Assembly: GCF_018691265.1 (NCBI RefSeq)
Contig: NW_024881282.1
Location: 24,510,899-24,574,898, forward strand
Length of the DNA: 64,000 nt
Reading direction: 5' to 3'
DNA from: Tyto alba
Taxonomy: Eukaryota > Chordata > Aves > Strigiformes > Tytonidae
The position numbers and the translations under genes are program-made. Under the pieces are notes generated by a model. It ran no database searches, had not been told where the DNA came from, and saw nothing but the letters and a program-made list of their open reading frames with translations. Shown in pieces: positions 46,601 to 60,172 of the stretch (the first letter of the stretch is position 1; every line of letters starts with the position of its first letter).

Positions 46601-49600
46601 TGCAACACTCCTGTCTTGAGAGCTCCGTCTATTACTTATAACTATTTCTAAGTGGTTGTTTGAATTCACTTAGTATGTAAGTTTTCCTTACACCCCAATC
46701 AAGTGGACAAACAGTTTAAAACTCAGTTTTATTCCTTTGGCATAGACATTTCCTGTGACCACCATGTTGGAATTGTATACATCTCCAAATCACTTCTGCT
46801 TTTTATTTGTGCCTTTCAAAACAGAGACTTTATTTATGCTGTGCTTGTGTCAATTTAATGTAAACATTCATTGTCTTTGAATGTTGGCGAAATTGTATCC
46901 TGTGGGATTACATGCTTATGTGATGTTGTTTGTGAAACTTAAGTTTTGTTGTATGTATATGGGCTGGAGAATAACCTATATCCTGACTAAGGATGACACA
47001 GAGGGTAATTTTCATCATCTAAGTATGTGCATGTGTCTTTCTTGGCAGAAGAGGGTTTTTTTATTCCAAGTTTCCCATTGAGAGCAATACTCCCAGATGC
47101 AGAATAATTAATGAGGAAGCTCATATGGACAAATTTGACTGCTTCTCCTCAGTATTGTATAGCGCAAGTATACAGATGGAATGTTGTGAATGTTTCTTAC
47201 CTTTCTGAAAACCACCTGTATGGGTAGTGTTGCAGGGTATGGGATAGTTTCATGTGGTGGAATGGAAGCAGAATTATCCCGTGACTGATCCGTGTGCATA
47301 TTGGTTCACGATCTGTGAAATGCCGAAAAGTATCCAAAATGTTTATGTTTATAGTCTCAACTGAAAATGATAGCTCACTGAATTACACTCTGTTTTTCTG
47401 GAGGTATAAACAGGGTTGCAAATGTGGCCCTTAACAAATGTATTTTGAGCACCAGTATGTCGGATTTCTCACCAGCACCAAAAAGGCAGGGTGTCTCAAA
47501 GGCATCCCCTAAAAAAGCCAGGTGAATAAGACAAGGTGAGTTAACATATGAAATTCATCTTCATTCACCAGTGATGGGCTTAAGGGGCTTTTGTGAGCTT
47601 TACAATCTCTCATAATTCTCCCTGAGTGTCATTTGTAATAATTAAATTGCCATGTTTTATTCTCAAATCTCATCAGTATTATTTCAGAGAAGTGTACCTT
47701 CACACAAGTTTACTTGCATTTCAGTTTAGTACTACTTAGTTTGAGTCTTCTGTATGAGCAACTGAGTTAACTTTTTTTGTTTTATTGCAGTCATAACATT
47801 AGAAAAGAAGGATGGCATAAGTCTGATTCCTTGAGTTAGGTCAATATATGCACTTTAATTTCAGTCTTTGGTCTTGCATGGCTTAAGCAAGTCTACATGG
47901 ATTGTAGACTCCAGGTATTTTTTTTGACTGCATTCTTTCCGAAACTCTATTCAAATCATCCTGAAGTATAGGCTATGAAGGCATGGACATAATCAATAAA
48001 GACATTTTTTGTAGGTTTTATTATTAAAATCAAGAGTCTGTAGAGAATATGTATACCACGTAGCTTTTCAGAAGCTTTGGGCAAGTTATTTGGGGCGCAA
48101 AAAGTATGCTATAATAGTTTTCTGCTAAAGAGTACTCTTTTCCTAAATTGACACTTGTATTCTAGAGGACAGGGAAACTAGCATCTTTTTAGACAGCTTT
48201 GACAGATTTGTGGTACACTGAGTTTAGTTTACTTCATCTTGGATTTATTCTTAGACCTGATGGAGCCATTAACGCTCAACTGCAGATCCTTTACGTAGAC
48301 TATATCATGTCAGCTTTGAAAAACTTGAAATACTTAAGTGACTGATTTTTTCTTTTTATCGTAATGGAGACTATCAAGAAAACTTAACAAGAAGTGTTAG
48401 CAGCCTCTCTAATGTCACTAAACTTCATACTGTTTAATAGTAACCTTTAGTATGTGAGAAGGTTTCATCCTTTGAAGGTTAAGGTGAAAAGGTCATTGTC
48501 AAAAACTTAATGGCTTTTTCTCAGACTTCATGAAACTTACCTCTGTTCTCTGCACCTGCCTTACTCCCTGTTTCTCTTCTCCACTGGAAAAGTGTTATCT
48601 TCTCACAAAATAATCTACATACAACCCTGTGTTTCTGATTTTGTGGGTATAATGACATCCTGCCTATTTGTACCTTCTTCTATGCATTCTTTTTCAATTC
48701 CTTTAGGGAATTGTACTTTTGTAGAGTAAAATAAATTACTTAATACAGGACTGGAAATGTTTAGTAAGTGTATTAGGTGAAAACTGCCATGCTCCTGTGC
48801 AACCAGATTTAAGTTCAAGCCATGAACTTGAATGACTTATTGCAAAAAAGGTACAATATTACTGTTGTTATTTTACGTACTTTGCATTCAGTGTTAAACA
48901 CTCTGAGGACTGGTCATAGCCGGCTTGGTACGCACTTGCCTTCCGAAGCTTTTATATAGTATGCTTGCATAATATTGCCACCTAACAAACAATGAGGTAG
49001 AATGTTTTCCTGGATATTTGGCTGACAAATATATTGCAGTTGTCTGTTTTACTAGCATCATATTTTATCAGCTTACACTCTTTTCCACTTCATGAAACAA
49101 ATAATTAGACTTTTTTTTAACCTTAATCAGTATTTCTGTGGTCAGTTATGTTTTTGCCTTTTTCTTTCTCTGTCAGAATCTTTTTCTATAGTCTTCCAAT
49201 TTTTACATCCTTGACACTTCTTTTCCTGCAGCCATGCACAGAAATGAGAAATTACATTTGTAATTCCTACAGTCTATTTTACTTAGTTTTGGGTAGAAGT
49301 ATGAAAGCTGAGATCCCGCAATAATAGGGCAATTTTGTTTTTCCTTAGGTTGTTGATTGGCTTAGTGGTGAATTGTGTTACCTACTTTCTCATCCCTTTT
49401 TTAAAAAACTGTGTTTATTTCAGTTCAAGCACTGTTTATTAATGGCCAATTAAAAAAAAAAAGTCAATTTTATTCTTGTAATGTTTACTTTCAATCACAT
49501 CTGAAAAAGTGCTGAAATTTAAAAGTTAGGTCGCTTTCATCTTGTGGAAGCTGCAAGTGACTGCAACACCATGTGCTAAGATATGTTGATGCTGAATACT

Positions 49601-51665
49601 GTCTACTTCCTTAATCTTTGGGAGGCTTTCTCTAATGAAGTTTGAAAAAATCTCATCAGCAGAAATGGGGGCTTGCCTGGGATCACTTCCTAATTGGTTG
49701 CAAGGGTGACTACTATATTCTGTGCAAGTTGCTTGAGATTTTTTAGCAGGCATATGCTAACTTTGGTATCATGGCTTGTCTTAATGTTTTGTTCTGCATT
49801 CTTATGTCTTAGTTCTCTCCCTGAATCCTCCAAATCCTCTGTATGTTATAAAAGTATCTCCTTGCACAGTAACTACCTGCATATCTTTTCATTTTTCACA
49901 AAGCGTTTACTTAATATATTATTAAAGAAACTTTATGTGCTTTGCCATATTTTCTAATGGAAGGTCGAGAAATAGCATTTCCTAATTTAAACAGGTGTTT
50001 CCTTAAGTACTGACTGTCAAAGGCTTGCCAGTAATGAGACTTCTGTAGTGAAACCCAGTACTTTTCATGTCATTTGCTGGGCTGAGAGTGTTACTTTTGC
50101 TTTATAATGTGGTTCTTCATTCCAGAAGACTTTAATTGGTAGTTTCTGTAAATTCTTTCTATACCAGTCCTTACTATGGATAATGATACTTTGAAGAAAT
50201 AGGAAGCTAAAATATTTTTGATACTATGGATAATATTAGTATCTAAATTTAATGATAGTTAAGTAAACAATATAGCATTCGAAAAGGGAATAGAAAGTAT
50301 TCATCTAGACATTATATCTGAATCAGTATGAAAAATGACTTGGATTTACATGAACGCACTTGGTCCAACACTGAAGTTTTCTATTTTTCTCAACAGCAGA
50401 AAATTAACTGCCAAGTTTCAGCTTGGAGTGGCTTTTTATAGCAGAGTTACAACTCCTTAGCAGTAGGTTTATTATGAAAATATATTTAATTTAGTGGCAC
50501 TTACATAATGAAAGTCTTTAACACATAAGTCACTTCTTACCTTGATCAGTTGTTGTCAATCAGCTATACACAGCAGGAATTTACCAGGATGTAAAAATTT
50601 TCTATAAGTGGCTTAAATAATTAAATTTTGTTTTATGAATAATCCTGCTGAAGTAGAATGATGCCTACCTCTTCCACTTCTGTAAGTTGCTGAGTAATCC
50701 CTTCAGAATACTTTGTTGCACCTTTTGTGGAAATTACAGTTTGTCCAATTTCTTTGTACACGATATATTGTTGAAGCAAAGTTAGTGCTCTCCAAGTATT
50801 TGTCATGGTTTATATTTATTCATACAAGGATCTTACCAACTGAGGGTGCAAAAATAAAAAAGTGGATATAAATCCTAAAAAGAAATTACAAACAGCATGT
50901 TGATAGAGGAACAGAGCTTTGGAGTGAACTCTGTTGTGGTTTACAAGAAGAAAAAGATTTGACTTCTTGAAATATTCCCTGAGACAGTATAGGTAAATGT
51001 TCTTGGGTTTTCTAAACTGTCTTTGTACTCTTGATGGAATGGCCTATGACAGTGAGAGGCCACTGGTCACACTGCTTGATTGTGGAGAACAAGTTGATGA
51101 ATATTTGCAAATCCTTTTTCTTGGCTACACTTTCTTGTTGTTGGAGTGATATGAGCTGTGTAAACACATGTATTAAAATCCCTACAGATCGCAACTTTCT
51201 TATGTGCCAGCAATTTATTAAATTCACTTAGGCTTCTAATAGCTTTGTGAATGTGAAGAAAGTGTTATTCCTTCAATGTAAAATGTCTTGCAAAAATAGA
51301 TTTAAAAGTATTAGTACTTGTATAGGTCAAAGTTATGTAATCTTTCAAAATTTTGTATTCTTAATTTAAAAATACTGATCTCAAGATGTAACTACATTAA
51401 TTATGTATAGATCAGTGAAAGTTCTGAAAAATAAGTATGATGAAGTTTGTAAACTTGATCACTTTCTGATGATCTATGTCCTCATGTTTGGATTCTGAAT
51501 TTTAAAGAATAGGCAATAGTAAGGCAGGAGTCAGACTTGCAAGGAATATAAGAATCGATTTGCTAAAGCTTGCTTCGTCTCTTGGAAAAGTTTTCTATAA
51601 AAATATCTGAAGGACTAAGACTTAAACACATGTATGGACCTCTGAAAAAGTACTGTTGACACATG
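43644..51665. other. PDS5B intron 1, middle part
   Basis: AT-rich intron with simple runs such as A17 near 44056-44072, G/T-rich DNA near 44521-44570 and T18 near 46516-46533. A short open frame with a possible donor lies at 47382-47525 (see findings). No recognised mobile element. Confidence 0.6.
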
Positions 51666-52434
51666 GAATCATAGAATGGTTTGGGTTGGAAGGCACCTTA
51701 AAGATCATCTAGTTCCACCCCCCCTGCCCCGGGCAGGGCCCCCTTCCCCCAGCCCAGGGGGCTCCCAGCCCCGTCCAACCTGGCCTTGAACCCTTCCAGG
51801 GAGGGGGCAGCCACAGCTGCTCTGGGCACCCTGGGCCAGCGCCTCACTAGCCTCACAGTAAAGAATTTCTTCCCTATATCTAATCTAAATCTACCCTCTT
51901 TAAAACCGTTACCCCTTTTCCTATCACTACACTCCCTAAGAAAGAGTCCCTCCCTGTAGGTCCCCTTTAAGTACTTGGAGGCTGCTATAAGGTTTCCTCA
52001 GAGCCTTGCCTTCTCTAGGTTAAACAACCCCAACTCTCATCTTGTCTTCACAGGAGACATGCTCCAGCCCCTGGGTCATCTTTGTGGCCTTTGTCTGGAC
52101 CCACTAGAGCAGATCCATCTCCTTCTTATGTTGGGGGCCCCAGAGCTGGACGCAGTACTCCAGGTGGGGTCTCACGAGAGCCGAGTGGAGCAAGCTAATC
52201 ACCTCTGTCAGCCTTCCAGCCACAATTTTCTTCATGCAGCCCAGGATACACTTGGCTTTCTGGGTTGTGAGCACAGATTGCTGGCTCATAGTCAGTTTTC
52301 CATCCATTAATACCTCCATCTCCGCAGAGCTGCGCTCAATCCACTCATCACCCAGCCTGCATTTTTGCTTGGGATTGCCCTGACTCATGTGCAGGACCTT
52401 GCACTTGGCCTTGTTGAGCTTCATGAGGCTTACA
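51666..52434 (-). mobile_element. Young CR1 LINE, 5'-truncated, minus orientation
   Basis: Starts at the reversed tail GAATCATAGAATGGTTTGGG and runs into ORF2. The minus strand reads [57 protein letters not shown] and RPHLEYCVQLWGPQHKKEMD in one uninterrupted frame from 52424 back to 52104. The well-preserved frame makes this the youngest-looking CR1 of the window. It is truncated at its 5' side near 52434, as typical for CR1, and lies antisense in PDS5B intron 1. Confidence 0.95.
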
Positions 52435-53148
52435 CAGGCAAGAAGAAAGCTTTTTGAAATTCAGTCATTTGATATCACCTCTCTGGCTTATGGATTTTCA
52501 TGCTGAAACATGTTCTAGATACAGCTTGCCTTGAGGCTGCTGTTCTTAGCTGTCACTGTCTTCCCTGACAGAAGTTAACTGAAACAGCTGGTGTAACTGT
52601 TATGTGAAATCACGGAGACTTTAATTCAGCTAGAATCAGGTTAAAAACATCCCCTCCCCCCACCATTCCTAGATCCTATTAAGTGTTCAACACAGATTAT
52701 TTTGATGGAGTTAGGTATGCACAGCTATATTAGAAGTCCAGAAGAGCAGAAACTTCTAGCAGTGGCATGTAACAAGCTAATTCAGTTTTATTGAAGTAAT
52801 GGTTGAAGTGATAACTGTTGTACAAGGGGGTATTTTAGCATTTTTTTAGCATAACTTTTCTGTTGTTGAATGGTAAGTTTTGTTTTTCACTGTTGTTTTT
52901 ACATTATTGCCCTGCCCCCACCCCGTGAAGCTTGACATTAATCCTAAAATACATTCAGAAGTGATCTGCAAATTTGTGTTACATAGGAAGTTTAAAAGAT
53001 TTATTGTTCTTTGTCCCTTATGGTTCAAGTAATAATCTATTTCATTGAACCTTTTTGAAATTAATTTTTGGTCCTGTAAGATTAGATGTATTAATTTCTC
53101 TTTACTGTTTTCTATACTGCTGAGAGCGATAAGTTAGGTACTCTACTA
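52435..53148. other. PDS5B intron 1, between CR1 and LTR
   Basis: No feature recognised beyond short C-rich runs near 52650 and 52910. Confidence 0.55.
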
Positions 53149-54105
53149 TGTAACCTCGGCTGGCTGCTAGACACCCACCCAGCTGCTCCCTTGCTCAACA
53201 GAACAGGGGAGAAAATAAGATGAAAAAGCTCATGAGTCAAGATAAATACAGGGAAACTGCTTACAAATAACCATCACAGACAAAGCAGACTTGATGTGAG
53301 GAAGATTAATTTCATGTACTGCCAATTAAACATAGAGCAGGATATTGAGAAACGAAGACAAAACTAAAGATACCTTCTCCCCAACCCCTCCTTGTTTCCA
53401 GGCTCAACTTCACTCCTTCATTTCTGACTCTTCTATCTTCCACCTTCCCTGTCAAGCAGTGCAGGGGAGATAAGGAGGAGGGGTTGTGGGCAGTTCATAA
53501 CCCTTCATCTTTCTCACTCCTTCCTCCTACTTTTTCCCCTGCTGCAATGTGGATCCTAAAATGAGATGCAGTCCTTCACAAACATCTCCAGTGTGGGTCC
53601 TTCCCATGAACTGCAGTTCTTCAAGAACTACTCCAGCCTGGGCCCTTCTCCTGAAGTACAGTCCTTCAGGAAGACCTTGCTCCAGCGTGGGTCCCCTGCA
53701 GGTTCACAGTTTTTGCCAGGAGCCTTCTCCAGTGTGGGCTTCTCTCCACAGGCTGCAGTGTGGATATCTGCTCTGACATGGTCCTCCATGGGCTGCAGGA
53801 GGATGACCTGCATCACCATGATTTTCTCTGTGGGCTGCAGGGGAATCTGCTGCAGTGCCTGGAGTACCTCCTCCCTCTCCCTTTTCACTGACCTTGGTGT
53901 CTGCAGTGCTGTTTTGCTCACATTTTGTCACCTCTCTCTCTCATAGCTACTGTGCAGCATTTTTTACCATTTTTTAAATATGTTATCACAGAGGTGCTAC
54001 GAGTGTCACTGATGGGCTCAACTTTGGCCAGGGTTGAGTCCATTTTGGAGCTGGGTGGAACTGGCTTCGTTTGCTCTGTTACCAAAACCTAGCCATGTAA
54101 ACACA
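53149..54105 (-). mobile_element. Older solo LTR, copy 3, same broad family
   Basis: A diverged relative of the LTRs at 21609 and 30151, also with its TATA-like box (ATATTTAAAAA, minus strand, near 53970-53981) on the minus strand. The right end CTGTTACCAAAACCTAGCC parallels CTGCTACCAAAACCCCCGCC of the other copies. It holds a string of related units around CTGCAGTCCTTCA and CTCCAGCGTGGGTCC (about 53560-53830). No clear target duplication remains, and both ends are approximate. It is antisense within PDS5B intron 1 and has no viral coding. Confidence 0.78.
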
Positions 54106-56343
54106 ATACAGTTCAATTTCAAACTTAGACCTTTAATACCACTCGAGCTTAAAAGCTTGGTTGCTTGTCAGTTGGACATACCAGCTGGACAGTTCAAGTT
54201 GACCATAATATATGAGTTTAAGTCTTTGAATTATTTCAAAATATGCCTTAAATGGAACTATATTACCATGTTCTAATCAAGTTTCCACTGCAGTTGATGT
54301 GATCTGGCAGCTATCCACCTCTGGAAAGGGGAGTTTTGTTCCCTAGTTCCCTTAGCTCCGGGTTCCTTCCCTTGAGTTAGCTTTGATGCTTGCCACATGC
54401 TTTTCAAAGGCAGTTAGTCTTATTTTTCTGAGTTGGTGAGTTTGGTTGGTCCAGCAAAACATCTGATGCTTTTATACATTCTCAGGTTGAGGGGAGCAAG
54501 ACTCCCTTCTGCTGTGATGAGCTGTTAAAATGAATTTAGCTATGACATATGACATAATCCTGTCTGAAAGCTAGAATGGTATATCTGTGTCAAACATCAA
54601 GAAGACTTGACTTGGTTACGTTATGTGCATTTTTGATGGGTCCTAGACTTAACTGTCATGACTGCATTAAAAAATATAACAGGGACAAAGGTGGCATCAT
54701 ATTTTCCTGGAAGTATTAGAAAAAGTTATTTCAGTGATTTTTTTTTGTTCCATCCTAGGTTTCTCATTATTTGTTTTTACCACAACTGCAAGTATATAGC
54801 ACTTGGTTCAACTGCCGTGTATACCTACAGAGAAGATGACAGAAATAGAGTTAGCTTTTATGTAGCTGTTGAAGTGCACTGCATATCATGCTTGTTGAAT
54901 GATGTCTGATAATGTTCATTCTATGCCTATTTCCCTCATTTCCAAAAAGAAATATGTGTTCTGCTCTATGTATTCTTTACAGAAATTATTTAAATGTTGA
55001 CATAAACTTTTTCTCTTCTAAAAGATTAGTAAAGATTTAGCAAAATCTGTAACTTAGGTTGTTGCTGTGAAATGTGAACTGGAGAATACAAAACACATTG
55101 GGATTGGTTTTGGGGGTGGGTGGATGAGTATATTTATTGTTCCAGTTCTCCTGCCATGTAGAATAACCATGACTTGGGCCAGTTAAGTCTCAATTCTGAC
55201 AGGTTACACCATCCTGTTATGGAACATGCTTCTAGCCCATCTCCTTGTAGTTTCTGGTTGATTTGTATTTCTGATGTTATAGTTCTGAGAAGTTTGAAGT
55301 ATACATAGATCCTCCTTGTATAGGAGGTCAGTAGGAAGAAAATGCCCAGCTTGGAGTTCACAGTTCAGGAAAGTGATGACTGAGGAAGGGTTTATAACTT
55401 TTATGTAAAGAAATAAAAATATCAAGGCAATGGCAAAGAAATTTTATTTCCTTCATTGCTTTCTTGATGTGTAACAGCCTTGGTACAGTCTTTTTCTAAA
55501 ATCCTAATAACCCCAACACATGCTGTCTAGTTTTTTGCACTGTCGTTTGTATTAATTGCTTCTATGTAAGTAAAGCTTCCAATTAAGTTTCTTCTTCTAC
55601 AGCAGTGGAACTTTGCATCGTTTATGATGGATTAGGTGGCAGTTTGAATTTGCATCAGTTTAAAGGGACTGAGAAACCAAGTGACTGGTTGTTTTCATAG
55701 TTGGAATTTAGGAAGAGGAAATCATTGCTTATCTGCGGTCTTTTGCTTAAAAACTTGACTCTATGGCATAGAGGAAAGACTTGCATTTCGTCTGCTCTGT
55801 TCCTGTCCCTATTTCTTTCTCCATCTACTGTTTGTCTGGCAGTATTGGCAAATGAAAATTAGAAATGTATAACACTTCAATGGCACTGCTGTTTAGACCT
55901 TTGGGGAAATTGTGATCTATTTAATCATTTGGAAAACGCAAAGTCCACTTCAGATGTCTGTTTTCAGAGTCCAAAAATCCAAGCTGGCTAGGATTTATTA
56001 TTATCAAGTGGTAGAAACGGTTCATACAATAAGATAAGATTCTTGGTTGCATCTCTAAGTGTGAAGATCAAATACTTTCAGGAATGAGGAATTTTAGCTT
56101 TTTTCTACTGTGTACTTCCTGAAAGTTTTGTTGTAGTATAGGACAATCTACCTGAATATCAAAACTATTGGTGTCTGTTGCAATATACTTACTGAAAACA
56201 ATCAAAATCTCTTGTCCAGTTTCTTCTTTCTTTCTATGGGGTTTGTCGTTATGTTTCTAGTTGGATTTTGTTTGTAAAAGTGGGACAGATAAGGTAAGCA
56301 TAAACTAGCTCAACAGCATTGTTTTCTTAATTTATTTCCACAG
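54106..56343. other. PDS5B intron 1, right end
   Basis: AT-rich sequence ending in the acceptor TTTATTTCCACAG (ending 56343) that precedes the first coding exon. Nothing else recognised. Confidence 0.6.
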
Positions 56344-56469
56344 TTTTAAAATCGTGAAATCATGGCTCATTCAAAGACAAGAGCCAACGATGGGAAAATC
56401 ACATATCCTCCAGGAGTCAAAGAAATCTCTGATAAAATATCTAAAGAAGAGATGGTGAGAAGGCTAAAG
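56344..56469 (+). CDS. PDS5B: PDS5B exon 2 (start codon; codons 1-36 at 56362-56469)
   Basis: The exon follows the acceptor TTTCCACAG and ends AGGCTAAAG before the donor GTTAGT. It has 18 nt of 5' UTR, then an ATG at 56362 and 36 codons, [20 protein letters not shown] and [16 protein letters not shown]. This is the N-terminus of PDS5 homologue B (APRIN) and differs from human, as I recall it, at about one residue. The paralogue PDS5A begins quite differently (with a longer leader before [13 protein letters not shown]), so the assignment is secure. PDS5B binds the cohesin ring with WAPL or sororin. It controls cohesin release, acetylation and sister-chromatid cohesion in the nucleus. The exon ends in phase 0 and joins exon 3 at 59969. 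Confidence 0.97.
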
Positions 56470-58974
56470 GTTAGTAAACAAGTAACTGTGTAGATTGAAG
56501 TTTCTTGTATCCAGCATTCAATGATCCTATTACTGTATTTACTGTCTAGAAGGATTTTTTTTTTTTTCCTTTGGACTTTACCTTTTCTGTGCTCAGAAGG
56601 AAGAACTTACTTGCTATCGTGCCTTCTGTTCTACCACTTTCTTGAAGTGACTTGTTAAAAAACGTTTTAATGACTTAAAATATCACAAATGGAAATAAAC
56701 TATATTAATTTCAAATATTACTAAAATTTTATTTCTGTTCCTGCAGTAAATCAGTACTTTTTGAGAAGAAAATACTGAAAAACATGAAAAGAGAGTCATA
56801 ATTATGGAAACAATATGAGTGCCTCAAAATACGTTCCTCTTATGCATTTATGCTCTTTGGGTTGATTATATAAAACCCCTTTTTCTCATTGTTTTAGCCT
56901 CTATAGTAATGAAGGTAGTCTTTGATTATACTACATATTTGTCTCCTGAATTTCATAACCACTTTATTTGGCCCAACTCTACAGGAAGGCTGGAGAGATT
57001 TGAGGGAGAATTATGTTACTACAGTTCTTTATCTACCCATGTACTCTCACAAAAAAGGCAGTCCTGTTAGTATTGTGTAGAAGGAATGCCTGCAAATTGG
57101 GCTTGCCCTGTGAAACAGGAGGGAACAGATGTGGGAGAGGAACCTTAAGTATTCTAACAGCTGGAAGGACTTAATTTGGAGTTTGTTTTCTTAAGAAGTA
57201 GCTCGAAGTCAGTTGGAACTACTGGTAAATGAACAAAAACCAATAAACCCCCAAAACACAAGGATTCCTTCTCCCTTTCCTCCAGTAACCTGTCTGTGCT
57301 TTGGGAATTGGGCTGACAGGCTTCAGTCAGTGTACTGCATTCTACAATGCTGAATAGAACAAGACATTTATAACCTCGTGTATGAGTGACTCCTAATGGA
57401 AGAAATTATTTGTTCGCACTTGCATATTTTTTTCAGCTTGTGAAAATGCACACAGTTCTTACTGATACTTTTTACCCCCTGTAGTTTAATTTAATTTTTG
57501 GCCTTGAACATCCAGTCCCTTCTGTTCTGTCATCTTGATCCATCTTGCAGAAGAAGTGTACTTTGCACATGTCCCCTATTTCTTGTTAGCTGTTTATTCT
57601 GGCTGTGGATTCATCTATTTACAGGCAGGGACTAAAACTACATGGTATTTATTTTATGAAGGGTTGCATGAGCTAGGCTACACTACAAGTGTATAGACCT
57701 ACAGTATGAACAGTTTCAGGGGCTGAAGAACAGTAGTTGATAAATAAGTGAACTATTAGCCCCTTCATTTCATTGGCTGCCAAATTTATATAAATATTAG
57801 GAAAGAAGCACTTTTCTGTGGCTTTTATTTTAATTTACAGAAGCAGGTAGTCTGCTGTTTGTTAATGACAATATATTTATATAAATACAAATTATTAGGA
57901 CGTCTGAGAATAAAATGGAAAATATGCATATTAGCATAACTTGTCCCAGAAATTTTAGCATTTCTGATACATGCCATCTTCAAATTGTAGTAGATTTGGA
58001 AAGGAGATAGAAACTAAATGGTCAGAGTCATGAACTAACACTGAAGATGGAAAGAAGATGAACATTTGAAGGTGATAAGCACTTGGAAACTGTGGATAGT
58101 GTGAAAAGAGCATTTTCTCCACAGTTTCTCTTGATGCCTTGGTTCTTGCATATTAACTAATGAAGTATAGTAATTTTAGACCTGCAGTCTAATAATGTAC
58201 TTCTCCACAAGTTATATAACCAAATTCCAAAGCTTAATACTGTAGAAGGATGTAGGAAGAACTGAATGGGTTAAGAAATCTGGGCCATATTTTGAAGATG
58301 AAGCTTCAGGAGTATTAATCATGGCAGCGTGGGTGCGATTTCAGGTTTCAGAATCCCTTAACCTATTGCTTTATAGGAAGCTAGAAAGGTATGTGAGGTG
58401 AACTAGCTTGTTTTTCTTTGTTTTTCCTTAAACATTGTGGCAGATTGTGCTGGAGACAAGATGACTGATTTTTGTTGTTCTGACCAATATTGAAGTTCAT
58501 GTTGTTGAAGGTCCATTTCTAGAGTAGACAAAAGCAATACTTGTTTTAAGAACTCTTGTGACAGAGCTGAATATTTACTCATTACTTTATTTGTATAAAT
58601 CTAACCACTTTCCATAGAAGTGAAAATAATTCTGTTTTAAATCACTTTAATAGAATGTAAGGGCACTAGTGCACTTCAGATGGTTCATCTTGTGTCTGAC
58701 TGGGGAGGACTTTATTTTTCTCTCAGTAGAACTTATGTGTGTGCATAAGCTACCGATCCTCTGTGGCTTTTAGGAAAGGATTCTTAAATGCTTGAAAACT
58801 GTACAGCTGCTATGATCCTAATTATGCAGAAGTCTTTCATTTTTTTTTTTTTTTTTTAAGTAGGATTTGTTGCTACCTGGCCAATTATAGTGAATTTTTG
58901 GGAAAAAAAAAAGTTAAATAAACTATAGCAAAGTAAATAATTTGTAGTGTTTTAGGTTGTGGGTTGGGTTTGTT

Positions 58975-59009
<35 letters not shown>

Positions 59010-59968
59010 TGTGTGTTTTTGTTTGTTTGTTTTTTTTTTTTTTGAGCAACTTCACTGACATCATTATTCTTGGAAAATATCTCTTCTACTGGTGAAACAG
59101 ATGGAAGCTTTGACTTTAATTCTCAAGATTGTGTAATTAAGTCTCTTTATTACCATTTTGTTAATTTTAACAAGAGTTGAACTCCTTAAAATAACACTGC
59201 CTCTGTGATTCAAATATGAAATTGGAGAAAAGCATAATTACTTTGTTTTGTCAATAGGTTTTTCTCCTCCAAACAGTTTTTTAAATATAAGAATTCTCAC
59301 CAACTAGCAGTTACTAATTATGGCTTTTCTTGCTTAGGTTGTTAAATATTTGGTGTATTTTTTCCTTTTTCTTACATAACTTTAGTATACTGGAACCTAA
59401 TAATACTGATTGGCATTTTAGTCCTGTTGGACAACATGCATGCTGATGGGCTGCACTGAGCTTATATATGGTTCTGCTGAAAATGTGCACTCTGCTTCTG
59501 GGTGGCACAGAGGATGAACTTGTCCTCAGAGCAGTAGTAGAGAAAAACCTGAAATTGGAAGAGAATGGAGGGAAAATCAATTGTAACCCTAAATACTTTA
59601 GGAAGAAATACATATTTTGAATAAAGTTTTGCTGTTTTCTAAATTTTTCAGTGAATGGCTGTAACGATGAGTGGTGGTGTATCTTTTGAATGGGCCAACT
59701 TGATGATATGGTCTCTGAAAAAGATAAGTACTCCAGCTAGACTTTCAGTAACTCTGCTGAGACTGTGTATTTGGACAACTGATAGAGGACTTGACTAGGT
59801 CATTCCTGTACCCTGAAAAATAAGGCACTGGTTACTCAAATAAGTCCTGCTGCATTGCTCATAATGCTTCTGATGGAAGTTGCACAAAACTGGAACAGGA
59901 ACTGTCAGTAAGGACCCTGTTACACAGAGTGCATAAAATTATGGACTGATGTCTGTCTCTCCATTTAG
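56470..59968. other. PDS5B intron 2
   Basis: A 3499-bp intron from GTTAGT to CCATTTAG. It contains T-rich tracts at 58841-58858 and 58976-59043. No recognised mobile element or further exon. Confidence 0.8.
58976..59043. repeat. Poly-T tract with GT interruptions
   Basis: T33 is followed by GTGTGTG and then by T runs broken by single G residues. It could be a reversed A tail, but no retrotransposed body is recognisable to its left on the minus strand. Confidence 0.9.
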
Positions 59969-60172
59969 ATGGTTGTGAAAACTTTCATGGATATGGACCA
60001 GGACTCAGAAGAAGAAAAGGAGCTCTACCTAAATCTTGCTTTACATCTTGCTTCAGATTTTTTTCTCAAACATCCTGATAAGGATGTACGTTTGTTGGTA
60101 GCATGTTGTCTTGCTGATATTTTCAGAATTTATGCCCCTGAAGCTCCATATACTTCACCGGATAAACTAAAG
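59969..60172 (+). CDS. PDS5B: PDS5B exon 3 (codons 37-104)
   Basis: A 204-nt exon between the acceptor CCATTTAG and the perfect donor AAG|GTAAGT. It encodes 68 residues beginning [20 protein letters not shown] and including [20 protein letters not shown] and [18 protein letters not shown]. This is the start of the HEAT-repeat array of PDS5 and is essentially identical to mammalian PDS5[14 protein letters not shown] and FFLKHPDKD distinguish it from PDS5A (SEDEKQQYLPLAL and FFLRNPNKD). The [24 protein letters not shown] motif is deeply conserved in the family. It is in phase 0 at both ends, so exons 2 and 3 read through as residues 1-104. The next exon, expected to begin DIFMFI, is not found before base 64000. 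Confidence 0.98.
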
